Assembly: GCF_029714205.1 (NCBI RefSeq)
Contig: NZ_CP121648.1
Coordinates: 2,666,001 to 2,730,000, forward strand
Reading direction: 5' to 3'
DNA: 64,000 nt
Source: Methylobacterium sp. CB376
Lineage (GTDB): Bacteria > Pseudomonadota > Alphaproteobacteria > Rhizobiales > Beijerinckiaceae
In this document: positions 1 to 8,860 of the stretch, piece after piece
Layout: every line of letters starts with the position of its first letter
Numbering within the stretch: position 1 is the stretch's first letter
Position numbers and translations under genes: made by a program
Notes under the pieces: model-generated
Seen by the model: the letters and a program-made list of their open reading frames with translations, nothing else
Database searches by the model: none
What the model was told of the DNA's origin: nothing

Positions 1-1
1 G

Positions 2-361
2 CTCGCCCTGATCGAGGCTGAGCTGGAGCGGCTGCATGCCGAGCACGCCGCGCTCAGCCCCGACGACAAGGCCGGGCTGGCGCGCACGAACCGGGACCTG
101 AGGTACTGGACGGCGCGCCGCAACTCGGCCCAGGTGATCGAGCCCACGCCCGGTGACACGGTGCATTTCGGCTCGACCGTGGTGGTCGAGCGCGAGGACG
201 GCAGTCGCCAGACCTACCGCGTCGTCGGCGAGGACGAGGCCGATCCGGCCAGGGGCTCCATCGCCTACGTGGCGCCGCTCGCCCGTGCGCTCACCGGCAA
301 GCTGGCCGGCGACGTGGTGCGGGTCGCCGACCACGACGTCGAGATCATCGAGGTGCGCTGA
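2..361 (+). CDS. GreA/GreB-family transcription elongation factor (5' truncated by window edge)
   Basis: About 119 C-terminal residues are visible. The reading frame is open from base 2 (begins [11 protein letters not shown]), so the start lies outside the window. The visible part has the end of an N-terminal coiled coil and then the C-terminal FKBP-like domain: [24 protein letters not shown] and a closing [16 protein letters not shown], the usual order for GreA/GreB. Such proteins bind the secondary channel of RNA polymerase and stimulate transcript cleavage in backtracked complexes. The usual SP(L)(A/G)-type ending is replaced by [11 protein letters not shown], so a GreA/GreB-like paralogue is as likely as canonical greA. 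The gene runs convergently into the lysR gene and overlaps its 3' end by 17 bp. Confidence 0.75.
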   Translation, partial: LALIEAELERLHAEHAALSPDDKAGLARTNRDLRYWTARRNSAQVIEPTPGDTVHFGSTVVVEREDGSRQTYRVVGEDEADPARGSIAYVAPLARALTGKLAGDVVRVADHDVEIIEVR

Positions 362-1244
362 CCCCGCGTCCCTCGATGCAGTCGCGCAGGCGGCCGATCT
401 CGGTCGCCACGAAGTCGAGGAACGCGCGCACGCGCGCCGCGTGGCGCAGATCCGCGTGGGTGAGCAGCCAGAGCCCGGCCGCGAGGTCCGGCTCGGGCTG
501 CGAGAGGCGGATCAGGCCCGGCCTGCGATCGCCCGCGAGGCAGGCCAGGGGCGCGATGCCGATCCCCGCCTCCACCGCCGCCACCAGCGCCGAGACGGTG
601 TCGAGGCGCAGGACGACCCGGCCCGGATCGGCCCGGGCCGCGACGTAGCGGGCGACCTTGGCGGCGCCGGTCTCCTGCGCGAGCGAGACCCAGCGGCGCG
701 CGGCCGGGGGCGTCTCCGTCCCGTCCTCCGCCCGCCCGTAGAGCGCCCAGGCGATGGTGGCGAGGCGGCGCCCGACCAGGGTGTCGGGCGGCTCGTCGGT
801 GGCGCGCAGGGCGACGTCGGCGTCGCGCTTCGACAGGTTCAGCGGCCGGTTGGACAGGACGACGTCGAGGCGCACCTCCGGGTAGCGGTCGGCGAAGCGG
901 GCGAGGAGCGGCGCCAGCAGGTCCGTGAACAGGGAATCCGCCGTCGTCACCCGCAGCTCGCCGGACGGGGCGAGGAGCTGCCCGTCGAGGCGGCGCGAGA
1001 AGCCCGCGACGTCCTCCTCCATGCGGGCGGCGACCCGGACCATCGCCTCGCCGGCGGGCGTCGGCGCGTAGCCGGCGCGGTGGCGCTCGAACAGCATGGT
1101 GCCGAGCGCCGCCTCGATCTGGCCGAGGCGCCGGAACGCCGTCGAGGCGTTGATGCCGAGCCGCTCGGCGGCGGGCGCGAGCCCGCGCTGGTCGGCGATC
1201 GCCTTGATCAGGCGGAAATCGTCCCAGGCGAGCGTCTTCGCCAC
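345..1244 (-). CDS. LysR-family transcriptional regulator
   Basis: Encodes 299 aa, normal for LysR regulators. A winged helix-turn-helix occupies roughly residues 5-65 ([39 protein letters not shown], quoted here only as landmarks: LAPAAERLG and AFRRLGQIE). The periplasmic-binding-like effector domain fills the rest ([12 protein letters not shown], then [13 protein letters not shown]). The GTG at 1244 is chosen because it puts the HTH at the usual distance from the N terminus. The gene is divergent from wrbA with 120 bp between them, so it may regulate wrbA; that is inference from the classical LysR arrangement. The effector is unknown. Confidence 0.85.
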   Translation of the reverse strand: MAKTLAWDDFRLIKAIADQRGLAPAAERLGINASTAFRRLGQIEAALGTMLFERHRAGYAPTPAGEAMVRVAARMEEDVAGFSRRLDGQLLAPSGELRVTTADSLFTDLLAPLLARFADRYPEVRLDVVLSNRPLNLSKRDADVALRATDEPPDTLVGRRLATIAWALYGRAEDGTETPPAARRWVSLAQETGAAKVARYVAARADPGRVVLRLDTVSALVAAVEAGIGIAPLACLAGDRRPGLIRLSQPEPDLAAGLWLLTHADLRHAARVRAFLDFVATEIGRLRDCIEGRGVSAPR

Positions 1245-1364
1245 GGCGTCGCGTGCACTCCTGCAAGATCGCGCTTGCAGTTTAGGCCATTCCGTCGCGG
1301 CGGGCGATCCCCGATGGTGCCGGCAGCTCGGCCCGCGCCGCTGGCGGTCGACATGGAGGTTGCG

Positions 1365-1964
1365 ATGGCGAAGGTTCTGGTTCTCTACTACTCCACCTAC
1401 GGCCACATCGAGCAGATGGCCCACGCGGTCGCGGAGGGCGCCCGCGAGGCGGGGGCCGAGGTCGACGTCAAGCGCGTGCCCGAGCTCGTGCCCGAGGATG
1501 TCGCGCGCAAGTCCCACTTCAAGCTCGACCAATCGGCGCCGCTCGCGCGCGTCGACGAGTTGCCGAACTACGACGCGATCATCTTCGGCACGCCGACCCG
1601 CTACGGCAACATGGCGTCCCAGATGAAGAACTTCCTCGACCAGACCGGCGGCCTGTGGATGAAGGGCGCGCTGGTCGGCAAGGTCGGCTCGGTCTTCACC
1701 TCGAGCGCCTCGCAGCATGGCGGCCAGGAATCGACGATCCTCAGCTTCCACACGGTGCTGCTGCACCACGGCATGGTGCTGGTGGGCCTGCCCTACGCCT
1801 TCCAGGGCCAGCTCGGCGTGTCGCAGGTGATGGGCAACTCGCCCTACGGCGCTTCGACCATCGCGGACGGCGACGGCAGCCGCCAGCCCTCGCCGATCGA
1901 GCTCGACGGTGCCCGCTACCAGGGCCGGCACGTGGCGGGCATCGCCGCCAAGCTCGCGGGCTGA
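1365..1964 (+). CDS. wrbA: NAD(P)H:quinone oxidoreductase, WrbA type (flavodoxin fold)
   Basis: Encodes 199 aa, the standard WrbA length. The N terminus [14 protein letters not shown] gives the FMN-phosphate-binding loop (STYGH, residues about 9-13). The FMN ring-binding loop [19 protein letters not shown] and the WrbA-specific [22 protein letters not shown] follow. WrbA proteins are tetrameric FMN enzymes that reduce quinones by two electrons, limiting semiquinone radical formation. The ATG at 1365 is preferred over the in-frame ATG at 1353 because a GGAGG lies 5 nt upstream of it (1356-1360). The gene is divergent from the lysR gene and ends at two tandem hairpins. Confidence 0.93.
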   Translation: MAKVLVLYYSTYGHIEQMAHAVAEGAREAGAEVDVKRVPELVPEDVARKSHFKLDQSAPLARVDELPNYDAIIFGTPTRYGNMASQMKNFLDQTGGLWMKGALVGKVGSVFTSSASQHGGQESTILSFHTVLLHHGMVLVGLPYAFQGQLGVSQVMGNSPYGASTIADGDGSRQPSPIELDGARYQGRHVAGIAAKLAG

Positions 1965-1980
1965 AAGCCCCAAAGACAAA

Positions 1981-2001
1981 GGCCCGGAACCTGTCCGGGC
2001 C
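1981..2001. terminator. Intrinsic-terminator-like hairpin, copy 1 of a tandem pair
   Basis: A 7-bp GC stem (GGCCCGG / CCGGGCC) closes a 7-nt AACCTGT loop. It is flanked by AAA on the left and TT on the right. The A-rich left flank becomes a T-rich tail for minus-strand transcripts from tsaC; the plus-strand tail after wrbA is weaker. The hairpin lies between convergent genes. Confidence 0.7.
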
Positions 2002-2016
2002 TTGCTCAAAGAAAAA

Positions 2017-2037
2017 GGCCCGGAACCTGTCCGGGCC
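2017..2037 (-). terminator. Intrinsic-terminator-like hairpin, copy 2, with T5 tail on the minus strand
   Basis: Identical stem and loop to the hairpin 36 bp upstream, including the AACCTGT loop. AAAAA at 2012-2016 gives a five-U tail to minus-strand RNA, so this copy is a good terminator for tsaC. In the plus direction it may back up the first hairpin after wrbA. Confidence 0.75.
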
Positions 2038-2139
2038 TTGGAAGGGGGAAGGCCGATGGGGGCTTGAGATGGCCTTCGATGAACCATTAACGCCACCCCA
2101 CCGCGGCCGGTTCCGCCGGCCGCTCGAATTTTTTCCGGC

Positions 2140-3153
2140 TCAGCGCGGGGCCGCCGCCCGCGCCAGCCGGTCGGCGATGGCCTCGCCCAAACCCTCGCGC
2201 GGGATCGGCGTGACGGCGATCGTCGCCGCTCCCGAGGCGTCGAGGGTGCGCAGGGCCGCGAAGAGCCGCGACGCGGCCTCCGCCAGGTCGCCCCGCGGGC
2301 TGAGATCGAGCCGCGCCGCCGCCGCCGCCAGACCGGGCGGCCGGGCGCCGCCGAACAGCAGCGCCGCCTCGCCGGGCCGGATCTCGGCCGCGTCGAGGCG
2401 GAGCGCGGCCCGCGGCGCGTAATGCGAGGCGAGCAGGCCGGGCGAGACCGGCGCCGCGCCCGCCGGGGCGGCCGCCCGGAGCGGGCCGCCCAGCACGGCT
2501 TCGAGGGCCTCGCGCGGAACGCCCCCCGGCCGCAGCAGGCGCGGGGCATCGTCCAGGCAGGCCACGATCGTCGATTCCACCCCGACCGGGCAGGGACCGC
2601 CGTCGAGCAACGCCGCGATGCGGCCGTCGAGATCCGCGAGCACGTGCTCGGCCCGGGTCGGGCTGACCCGCCCGGAGCGGTTCGCCGAGGGCGCCGCGAT
2701 CGGCCGGCCGACGGCGCGCAGCAGGTCGCGCGCGAGGGGCGCGGCGGGCACCCGCAGCGCCACGCTGTCGAGCCCCGCCCGGGCGAGGTCGCAGACGCTC
2801 CCCTCCGGAGCGCGCGGCACCACCAGGGTGAGCGGGCCGGGCCAGAAGGCCTCGGCGAGGCGCGAGGCCTGCGCGCCGAACACGCCCTCGCGCCGCGCGG
2901 CCGCGGCCTCGGGCAGGTGGGCGATCAGCGGGTTGAAGCGCGGGCGCGCCTTGGCGGCGTAGATGGCCGCCACCGCCGCGCCGTCGGTCGCGTCGCCGCC
3001 GAGGCCGTAGACCGTCTCGGTCGGGAAGGCGACCACCGCGCCGGCCCGCAGCAGCTCCGCCGCGGCCGCGACCCCGGCGGCGTCGCCCGCGAGCCGCAGG
3101 GTCGCCCGACCCGTTGACCCGAATTGGTTCACATGTAAACTATCTTCCGGCAT
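2140..3153 (-). CDS. tsaC: L-threonylcarbamoyladenylate synthase (Sua5/YrdC/TsaC)
   Basis: Encodes 337 aa. The YrdC domain covers roughly residues 25-215: PTETVYGLGGDAT, the basic AKARPRFNPLIAHL nucleotide-binding stretch, WPGPLTLVVPR, APSANRSGRVSPT and GVESTIV. A Sua5 C-terminal domain follows (SPGLLASHYAPRAALRL), so this is the longer Sua5 form, not minimal YrdC. The enzyme makes threonylcarbamoyl-AMP from threonine, bicarbonate and ATP for the t6A37 modification of ANN-decoding tRNAs. The ATG at 3153 is chosen; a GTG at 3177 is in frame but would only add eight residues. The gene is divergent from the acyl-CoA dehydrogenase gene. Confidence 0.93.
   Translation of the reverse strand: MPEDSLHVNQFGSTGRATLRLAGDAAGVAAAAELLRAGAVVAFPTETVYGLGGDATDGAAVAAIYAAKARPRFNPLIAHLPEAAAARREGVFGAQASRLAEAFWPGPLTLVVPRAPEGSVCDLARAGLDSVALRVPAAPLARDLLRAVGRPIAAPSANRSGRVSPTRAEHVLADLDGRIAALLDGGPCPVGVESTIVACLDDAPRLLRPGGVPREALEAVLGGPLRAAAPAGAAPVSPGLLASHYAPRAALRLDAAEIRPGEAALLFGGARPPGLAAAAARLDLSPRGDLAEAASRLFAALRTLDASGAATIAVTPIPREGLGEAIADRLARAAAPR
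3114..3141 (+). promoter_or_regulatory. Candidate sigma-70-type promoter for the acyl-CoA dehydrogenase gene
   Basis: TTGACC (3114-3119) and TAAACT (3136-3141) are separated by 16 bp, in the only AT-rich patch between tsaC and the acyl-CoA dehydrogenase gene. The elements overlap the first codons of tsaC. This rests on pattern only. Confidence 0.3.
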
Positions 3154-3243
3154 GACAGCGGCCCTAGCCTCGGGCACGGCTTCGCGTCAAATGACGAGGC
3201 CCCGGCCCGCGCGGCCGGGCGGCGCTGTCCCGGGAGGATCCGC

Positions 3244-5022
3244 ATGAGCTTTCGCGCACCGGTGGCCGAGATGGCCTTCACGATCCGGCAGGTGGCCGGG
3301 CTCGACCAAGCGATCGCCGAGGGGCTGCACGGGGACCTCACCGCCGACCTCGCCGAGGCGATCCTGGAGGAGGCGGGCCGCTTCGCCAACGACGTGGTGG
3401 CGCCGCTCAACCAAGTCGGGGACAGGCAGGGCGCCGTGCTGCGGGACGGCGCCGTGACGATGCCGCCGGGCTTCCGCGAGGCCTACCGCGCCTGGAGTGA
3501 GGCGGGCTGGAACGCGCTGCCGGGCCCGGAAGCCTACGGTGGACAGGGCCTTCCGCTCCTGCTCAACGCGGCCTGCGTCGAGATGTGGAACGCCGCCTCG
3601 ATGTCCTTCGGGCTCGGGCCGCTGCTCACGGCGGGCGGGGTCGAGGCGCTCGCCGCGCACGGCTCGGAGGAGCTGCGCGCGCGCTACCTGGAGAAGCTCG
3701 TCACCGGCACCTGGACCGCGACCATGAACCTCACCGAGCCGCAGGCCGGCTCGGACCTGTCGGGGCTGCGCACGAAGGCGGAGCCCGCCGGCGACGGCAC
3801 CTACCGGATCCGGGGCGAGAAGATCTACATCACCTGGGGCGAGCACGACCTCACCGACAACATCATCCACCTCGTCCTGGCGCGGCTGCCCGACGCGCCC
3901 GCCGGCACGCGGGGCATCTCGCTCTTCCTGGTGCCCAAGGTGCTGCCGGACGGGCGCCGCAACGACCTGCGCTGCGCCGGGCTGGAGCACAAGCTCGGCA
4001 TCCACGGCTCGCCGACCTGCACGATGGTGTACGGCGAGGGGGAGGGCGCGGTCGGCTGGCTCGTCGGCGAGGCCAATCGCGGCCTCGCCTGCATGTTCAC
4101 GATGATGAACAACGCCCGCCTCTGCGTCGGCCTGCAGGGCGTCGGCATCGCCGAGCGGGCCACCCAGCAGGCGCTGGCCTATGCCCGGGACCGGCGCCAG
4201 GGCCGGGCCGCCGGCGGGACGGAGGGCATGAGCCCGATCATCGGCCATCCGGACGTGCAGCGCATGCTGCTGACCATGAAGGCGCTGACGGGGGCGTCGC
4301 GGGGCATCTGCTACCTCACTGCCGAGGCGCTCGACCGGGCGCACCGCGCCCCGAGCGAGGCGGAGCGGCGCGAGGCGCTGGACCGGGCCTCGCTGCTCAC
4401 CCCGGTCGCCAAGGCCTTCTCGACCGATATCGGCATCGAGGTGGCCTCGCTCGGCATTCAGGTCCACGGCGGCATGGGCTTCGTGGAGGAGACCGGGGCG
4501 GCCCAGCACCTGCGCGACGCGCGCATCGCGGCGATCTACGAGGGCACGAACGGGATCCAGGCGATCGACCTCGTGACCCGCAAGCTGCCGCTCCGGGAGG
4601 GCGAAATCGTCCGGGCGCAGATTGCCCGGATGCGCGGCCTCGCCGAGCGGGCGCTGCGCGAGGGCGGTCCGGCCTTCGGGCTGACGGCGCCGCGCCTGCG
4701 CGAGGCGGTCGAGAGCCTCGACCGGGCGACGAGCTTCCTGCTGCGCGCGCTGCGCTCGAACCGGCCCGAGGAGGCGCTGGCGGGGGCGACGCCCTACCTG
4801 CGCCTGTTCGGCCTCGCGCAGGGCGGGGCGACGCTGACCCAGGCGGCGCTGGCCGCCCAGGCCGCCGCCGCGTCGGGCGACACCGATCCGGCCCATCCGG
4901 CCCGCGTCGCGCTGGCGCGGTTCTTCGCCGAGAACCTCGCCACGGCGGCCCGCGGGCTGGAGGACACCGTGACCTCCGGGGCCGGCTACCTGCAGGACGC
5001 GCCGCTCGCCCTGGCGAGCTGA
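3244..5022 (+). CDS. Acyl-CoA dehydrogenase with C-terminal extension (DmdC-like subfamily)
   Basis: Encodes 592 aa, about 200 longer than a standard acyl-CoA dehydrogenase. The extra length matches the subfamily with the AcylCoA_DH_C domain that includes 3-methylmercaptopropionyl-CoA dehydrogenases. Signatures: WTATMNLTEPQAGSDLSG (substrate/FAD-binding), IRGEKIYITWGEHD, VHGGMGFVEETGA, and IYEGTNGIQAIDLVTRKL, where the Glu of YEGT is the expected catalytic base. It should oxidise an acyl-CoA to the 2-enoyl-CoA using FAD and pass electrons to ETF. The actual acyl substrate cannot be read from sequence. It heads a set with an enoyl-CoA hydratase and two SDR genes, which fits one short beta-oxidation-like pathway. 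Confidence 0.88.
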   Translation: MSFRAPVAEMAFTIRQVAGLDQAIAEGLHGDLTADLAEAILEEAGRFANDVVAPLNQVGDRQGAVLRDGAVTMPPGFREAYRAWSEAGWNALPGPEAYGGQGLPLLLNAACVEMWNAASMSFGLGPLLTAGGVEALAAHGSEELRARYLEKLVTGTWTATMNLTEPQAGSDLSGLRTKAEPAGDGTYRIRGEKIYITWGEHDLTDNIIHLVLARLPDAPAGTRGISLFLVPKVLPDGRRNDLRCAGLEHKLGIHGSPTCTMVYGEGEGAVGWLVGEANRGLACMFTMMNNARLCVGLQGVGIAERATQQALAYARDRRQGRAAGGTEGMSPIIGHPDVQRMLLTMKALTGASRGICYLTAEALDRAHRAPSEAERREALDRASLLTPVAKAFSTDIGIEVASLGIQVHGGMGFVEETGAAQHLRDARIAAIYEGTNGIQAIDLVTRKLPLREGEIVRAQIARMRGLAERALREGGPAFGLTAPRLREAVESLDRATSFLLRALRSNRPEEALAGATPYLRLFGLAQGGATLTQAALAAQAAAASGDTDPAHPARVALARFFAENLATAARGLEDTVTSGAGYLQDAPLALAS

Positions 5023-5153
5023 GCCCCTCCGGAGCCCCGACGAACGCCGCCCGCGCCCCGGCCGGACCGGAGCGCGAGCCTCCCCCTCCGCGGGGGCACG
5101 CCGCGCCGCGACGCCGCGTCCCCCGATCCCGTCACCACGACCGAGGACGTCCC

Positions 5154-5918
5154 ATGACCGAGCTTGTCAGGATCACCCGGGAGGCGGGCGGTGTCTGCCT
5201 GATCCGGCTGGCCCGGCCGGAGAAGAAGAACGCGCTCACCGGCGCCATGTACGACGCCATGCGCGAGGCGCTGATCGCGGCCGACGCGGACGGGTCCGGC
5301 ACCGGCGCCATCGTGTTCGCGGGCGGCGAGGGCGCCTTCTCGGCCGGGAATGACATCGCCGATTTCGTGGCGCGGGCGGGCGCCGCCTTCGGCGACGCGC
5401 CCTCGCTGCGCTTCATCCGCCAGCTCTCGGTCACCCGCACGCCGATGGTCGCCGCCGTCGACGGGCTCGCCATCGGCATCGGCACGACGCTGACGCTGCA
5501 TTGCGACCTCGTCTACGTCTCGCCCCGGGCGCAGTTCCGCACCCCCTTCGTCGATCTCGGGCTCGTGCCGGAGGCGGCGTCGAGCTACCTGCTGCCGCGC
5601 CGGGTCGGCCTCGCCAAGGCGAGCGAGATCCTGATGCTGGCCGAGCCCTTCGGGGGCGAGGAGGCCTTGCGCCTCGGCCTCGCCAACGCCCTCCTGCCGA
5701 GCGACGCGCTCCTCGACCACGCGCTCGCCCAGGCCGCCAAGCTCGCCGCCAAGCCGCGCGGCGCCCTCGCGGCCACGCGCGCCCTGATCCGCGGCGACCA
5801 CGCCGCCGTGGCGGCGGCCCTGGACGCGGAGGTCGCGGCCTTCGACGCCGCCCTGCGCTCGCCCGAGGCGCAGGCCGCCTTCCGGGCCTTCCTGGACAAG
5901 AGCAAGAGCCGGGGATGA
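5154..5918 (+). CDS. Enoyl-CoA hydratase/isomerase (crotonase family)
   Basis: Encodes 254 aa, normal for crotonases. Features are RLARPEKKNALTGAMYDAM near the N terminus, the first oxyanion-hole region GAFSAGNDIADF, and AAVDGLAIGIGTTLTLHCDLVY forming the second oxyanion hole. FVDLGLVPEAAS occupies the catalytic loop; the Glu is in the position of hydratase Glu164. It should hydrate 2-enoyl-CoA or isomerise it. It lies 131 bp downstream of the acyl-CoA dehydrogenase gene and overlaps the next gene by ATGA, so it is probably co-transcribed. The start at 5154 is the first ATG that preserves the N-terminal strand. Confidence 0.9.
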   Translation: MTELVRITREAGGVCLIRLARPEKKNALTGAMYDAMREALIAADADGSGTGAIVFAGGEGAFSAGNDIADFVARAGAAFGDAPSLRFIRQLSVTRTPMVAAVDGLAIGIGTTLTLHCDLVYVSPRAQFRTPFVDLGLVPEAASSYLLPRRVGLAKASEILMLAEPFGGEEALRLGLANALLPSDALLDHALAQAAKLAAKPRGALAATRALIRGDHAAVAAALDAEVAAFDAALRSPEAQAAFRAFLDKSKSRG

Positions 5919-6786
5919 GGCCCGCCGGCGTCCCGGACCTGTCGAACCGGATCTGCCTCGTCGCCGGGGCCTCGCGGGGCGTCGGGCGCGGCATCGCCCG
6001 GGCGCTCGGCGAGGCGGGCGCCACCGTGATCGTCACCGGGCGCTCCAGCGAGAGCGGCCCGCGCACGGAGGGCCGCCCGGAGGTGCTGGAGGATGCCGCC
6101 CGCGAGGTCGACCTCGCCGGGGGCGGGGCTTCCATTACCTCTGCGACCACACGCGCGAGCAGGCGGTCGACGGGCTGGTGCACTGGGCCCTGCGCCGCTT
6201 CGGCCGCCTCGACCTGGCGGTGTCGAGCGTCTGGGGCGGCCACGAGGGCTTCGACGGCGAGCGCTTCCCGGACGGGGCCGCCTGGGGCGACCCGTTCTGG
6301 CGCCGGGCCGCGACCCCGCTCGGCCACGCCCTGCGATCGGGCCCCTATGCGGGGCTCCTCCTCGCCCGGGCGGTGGCTCCGGCGATGGTCTCGGCCAAGA
6401 CCGGGCTCGTCGTCTTCGTCTCCTTCGGGACCGAGGACGGCTATCTGGGGGACCTGTTCTACGATCTCGCCATGGCGGCCACCAACCGGCTCGCCCTCGC
6501 GACCGGGGCCGAACTCGCCCCGCGCGGGGTCACGGCCCTCGCCCTGGCGCCCGGGCCGGTGCGCACCGAGCGCGCCCTCTCGGCCGGGACCGACCCGACC
6601 GGGGCCGAGAGCCCCCTCTACGCGGGACGGGCCGTGGCGGCGCTGGCGGGCGATCCCGCCGTGGCCGCCCAGGCCGGTCGCACGCTCCACGTCGCCGACC
6701 TCGCCCGCACCTACGGCTTCACCGACGAGGACGGGTCTCAGCCGCAGCGCTTTCGGCTCGGAGGCGGAGCGGCGGATGGCGATTAG
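5915..6786 (+). pseudogene. Short-chain dehydrogenase/reductase, frameshifted (or sequence error)
   Basis: Starts with ATG overlapping the hydratase stop (ATGA). The N-terminal part reads NRICLVAGASRGVGRGIARALG, with the TGxxxGxG-type Rossmann motif as AGASRGVG. The frame is lost near 6117-6128 in a GGGGGCGGGG tract. The downstream frame resumes with FHYLCDHTREQAVDGLVHWALRRFGRLDLAVSS and runs to TAG at 6786. One extra G in the tract would rejoin both parts into a roughly 290-residue SDR. The C-terminal half resembles DHRS1-like SDRs (LDLAVSSVWGG, DGERF). The missing base may be a sequencing artefact. In context it would act on a hydroxyacyl intermediate, but the substrate is unknown. Confidence 0.75.
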
Positions 6787-6888
6787 AGCGTGTTCCGACG
6801 ACGGGGATGCCGGTCCGTCGAAGCCGACGCGGCACCATCGACGACCCGGAGCAGCGTCCGATCGCAGCGTGATCGGGCGTCGCTCCGG
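6784..6888 (+). repeat. Dispersed intergenic repeat, family A, copy 1
   Basis: Begins at the stop codon of the preceding gene with GAGCGTGTTCCGACGACGGG and ends in an imperfect 18-bp inverted repeat (6846-6863 / 6871-6888, core CCGATCGCAGCGTGATCGG). The same opening and the same type of palindrome recur at 52014-52115, and the palindrome core recurs at 25456-25488. It is probably a REP/MITE-like element. No function is assigned. Confidence 0.7.
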
Positions 6889-6991
6889 CGGGCGGCGATC
6901 CGCGACGCGCGTGTTCGCAAGAGATCGCGGACCGAATCCCACGTGACGGATTGAGGCCGAATCGTCGCCACTCGCCCCAACGGAGTTCCCC

Positions 6992-7846
6992 ATGTCACTC
7001 AAGGGCAAGACCCTCTTCATCACCGGCGCCTCGCGGGGCATCGGGCTCGCCATCGGGCTCAGGGCGGCCCGCGACGGCGCGAACGTGGCGATCGCCGCCA
7101 AGACGACCGAGCCGCACCCGAAGCTGGAGGGCACCATCCACACGGCCGCCGAGGCGATCGAGCGGGCGGGCGGGACCGCGCTGCCCCTGGTCGTGGACGT
7201 GCGCGAGGAGGCGCAGGTGCGGGAGGCGATCGACGCCACCGCGGCGCGCTTCGGCGGGCTCGACATCGTGGTGAACAACGCGAGCGCGATCTCGCTCACC
7301 ACCACCCCGGCCACCGAGATGAAGCGCTTCGATCTGATGCATCAGATCAACACGCGCGGGACCTACGTCGTCTCGAAATACGCGATCCCGCACCTGGAGC
7401 GGGCGGAGAACCCGCACATCCTGATGCTGTCGCCGCCCCTCGACATGCAGGAGAAGTGGTTTTCGCCGCACCTCGCCTACACGATGGCGAAGTTCGGCAT
7501 GTCGCTGTGCGTGCTCGGCCTCGCGGGCGAGCTGCGCCGCAAGGGCATCGCCGTGAACGCGCTCTGGCCGCGCACCACGATCGCGACCGCCGCGGTGAGG
7601 AACCTGCTCGGCGGCGACGCGCTCATGCAGGCGAGCCGCACCCCCGAGATCCTGGCCGACGCCGCCTGGCGCATCTTCCAGAAGCCGGCGCGCGCGTTCA
7701 GCGGGCAGTTCCTCATCGACGACAGCTTCCTCGCCGCGGAGGGCGTCACGGACTTCTCACACTACCGCGTCACACCGGGCGTGCCGCTTGCGCCCGACTT
7801 CTTCGTGCCGGATACGAGCGTGCCTCCGCCCCACGCCCTCGACTGA
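6992..7846 (+). CDS. SDR-family oxidoreductase, HSDL2-like
   Basis: Encodes 284 aa. The N terminus LFITGASRGIGLAIG is the classical SDR cofactor motif. NNASAISLT is the NNAG-like motif. LSPPLDM followed by HLAYTMAKFGMS supplies the catalytic Ser and the YxxxK pair. The overall pattern (GTIHTAAEAIERAGGTALPLVVDVR and VNALWPRTTIAT) is that of hydroxysteroid dehydrogenase-like protein 2 / DHRS proteins. NAD(P)H-dependent oxidation of a hydroxyacyl or hydroxysteroid substrate is expected; specificity is unknown. It follows the frameshifted SDR after a repeat element. Confidence 0.88.
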   Translation: MSLKGKTLFITGASRGIGLAIGLRAARDGANVAIAAKTTEPHPKLEGTIHTAAEAIERAGGTALPLVVDVREEAQVREAIDATAARFGGLDIVVNNASAISLTTTPATEMKRFDLMHQINTRGTYVVSKYAIPHLERAENPHILMLSPPLDMQEKWFSPHLAYTMAKFGMSLCVLGLAGELRRKGIAVNALWPRTTIATAAVRNLLGGDALMQASRTPEILADAAWRIFQKPARAFSGQFLIDDSFLAAEGVTDFSHYRVTPGVPLAPDFFVPDTSVPPPHALD

Positions 7847-7854
7847 GCCCGCCC

Positions 7855-8850
7855 TTGATCTTCGTCCACCAGCCGAACGCCTGCGCCAGCACGGGGCAGC
7901 CGCTCCTCGAGCGGCGCCTCCTCGACCCCCACGAGCCGATCCCGCCCGACACCCTCTGGATCGACCTCGTCGAGCCGTCCCGGGACGAGGACCACCGGGT
8001 CGAGGCGTTCCTCGGCATCTCCATCCCGACCCGGGAGGAGATGCAGGACATCGAGCCGTCCGAACTGCTCTACGTCGAGGCCGGCGCCCGCTACATGACC
8101 GGGCGCCTGCTCTGCCGCGTGGAGACGGAGGACGCGATCCTCACCGGCGTCACCTTCATCCTGCGCGACAACCGCCTCGCCACGGTGCGCTACGAGGACC
8201 CGCTGGCCTTCCGCATGTTCGTGCAGCGGGCGGCCCGGCCCGCCGGCGTGATGCTCGGCGGCGAGGCGATCCTGTCGGGGCTGATCGAGACGGTGATCGA
8301 CCGCGCCGCCGACGTGCTCCAGCTCCAGGGCGAGCGCATCGACGCGATCTCCCGCATGGTCTTCGCCGAGCGGGACGACCCCGGCGCCCGCAACGCCGAG
8401 TTGCAGGAGACCCTGCGCGGGCTCGGGCGCCACAACGACCTGCTCTCGAAGCAGCGCGAGAGCCTCGTGTCGATGGAGCGGATCCTGCTGTCGCTCTCGG
8501 CGAGCTACCGGACCAGCAAGGCGCCGCGCGAGATCCGCGAGGAGGTCCGCTCCACCCTGCGCGACCTGCAATCCCTGGAGGAGCACGCCACCTTCCTGTC
8601 CGGCAAGATCCAGTTCCTGCTCGATGCCACGCTCGGGCTCGTCAACCTGGAGCAGAACAACATCATCAAGCTGTTCTCGGTCATGGCGGTGGTATTCATG
8701 CCTCCGACTCTGATCGCGTCGATGTACGGGATGAACTTCAAGGCGATGCCGGAGCTCGAGTGGCCCTACGGCTACCCGATGGCGATCGTGATGATGGTGG
8801 TGGCGGCGATCCTGCCGTACGGGTTCTTCCGCTGGAAGCGCTGGCTGTGA
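7855..8850 (+). CDS. CorA-family divalent metal transporter
   Basis: Encodes 331 aa from a TTG start (7855), which lies 8 bp after the preceding SDR stop. No upstream ATG is available in frame without entering that gene. A large cytoplasmic N-terminal domain with long helices (GLGRHNDLLSKQRESL and LRDLQSLEEHATFLSGKIQ) precedes two C-terminal membrane segments. The pore signature YGMNF sits between them and the protein ends in a basic tail (RWKRWL). CorA proteins are pentameric Mg/Co/Ni or (ZntB) Zn channels. GMN is present, but the usual MPEL is replaced by AMPELEWPYGYP, so Mg versus Zn selectivity is open. Confidence 0.9.
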   Translation: MIFVHQPNACASTGQPLLERRLLDPHEPIPPDTLWIDLVEPSRDEDHRVEAFLGISIPTREEMQDIEPSELLYVEAGARYMTGRLLCRVETEDAILTGVTFILRDNRLATVRYEDPLAFRMFVQRAARPAGVMLGGEAILSGLIETVIDRAADVLQLQGERIDAISRMVFAERDDPGARNAELQETLRGLGRHNDLLSKQRESLVSMERILLSLSASYRTSKAPREIREEVRSTLRDLQSLEEHATFLSGKIQFLLDATLGLVNLEQNNIIKLFSVMAVVFMPPTLIASMYGMNFKAMPELEWPYGYPMAIVMMVVAAILPYGFFRWKRWL

Positions 8851-8860
8851 GGGTGCGGGG

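Noticed and set aside
1978..2040. Two direct repeats that could suggest a small CRISPR
   Set aside because: There are only two units with a 15-bp spacer, and each unit is a self-complementary hairpin with A/T flanks. No cas gene is present.
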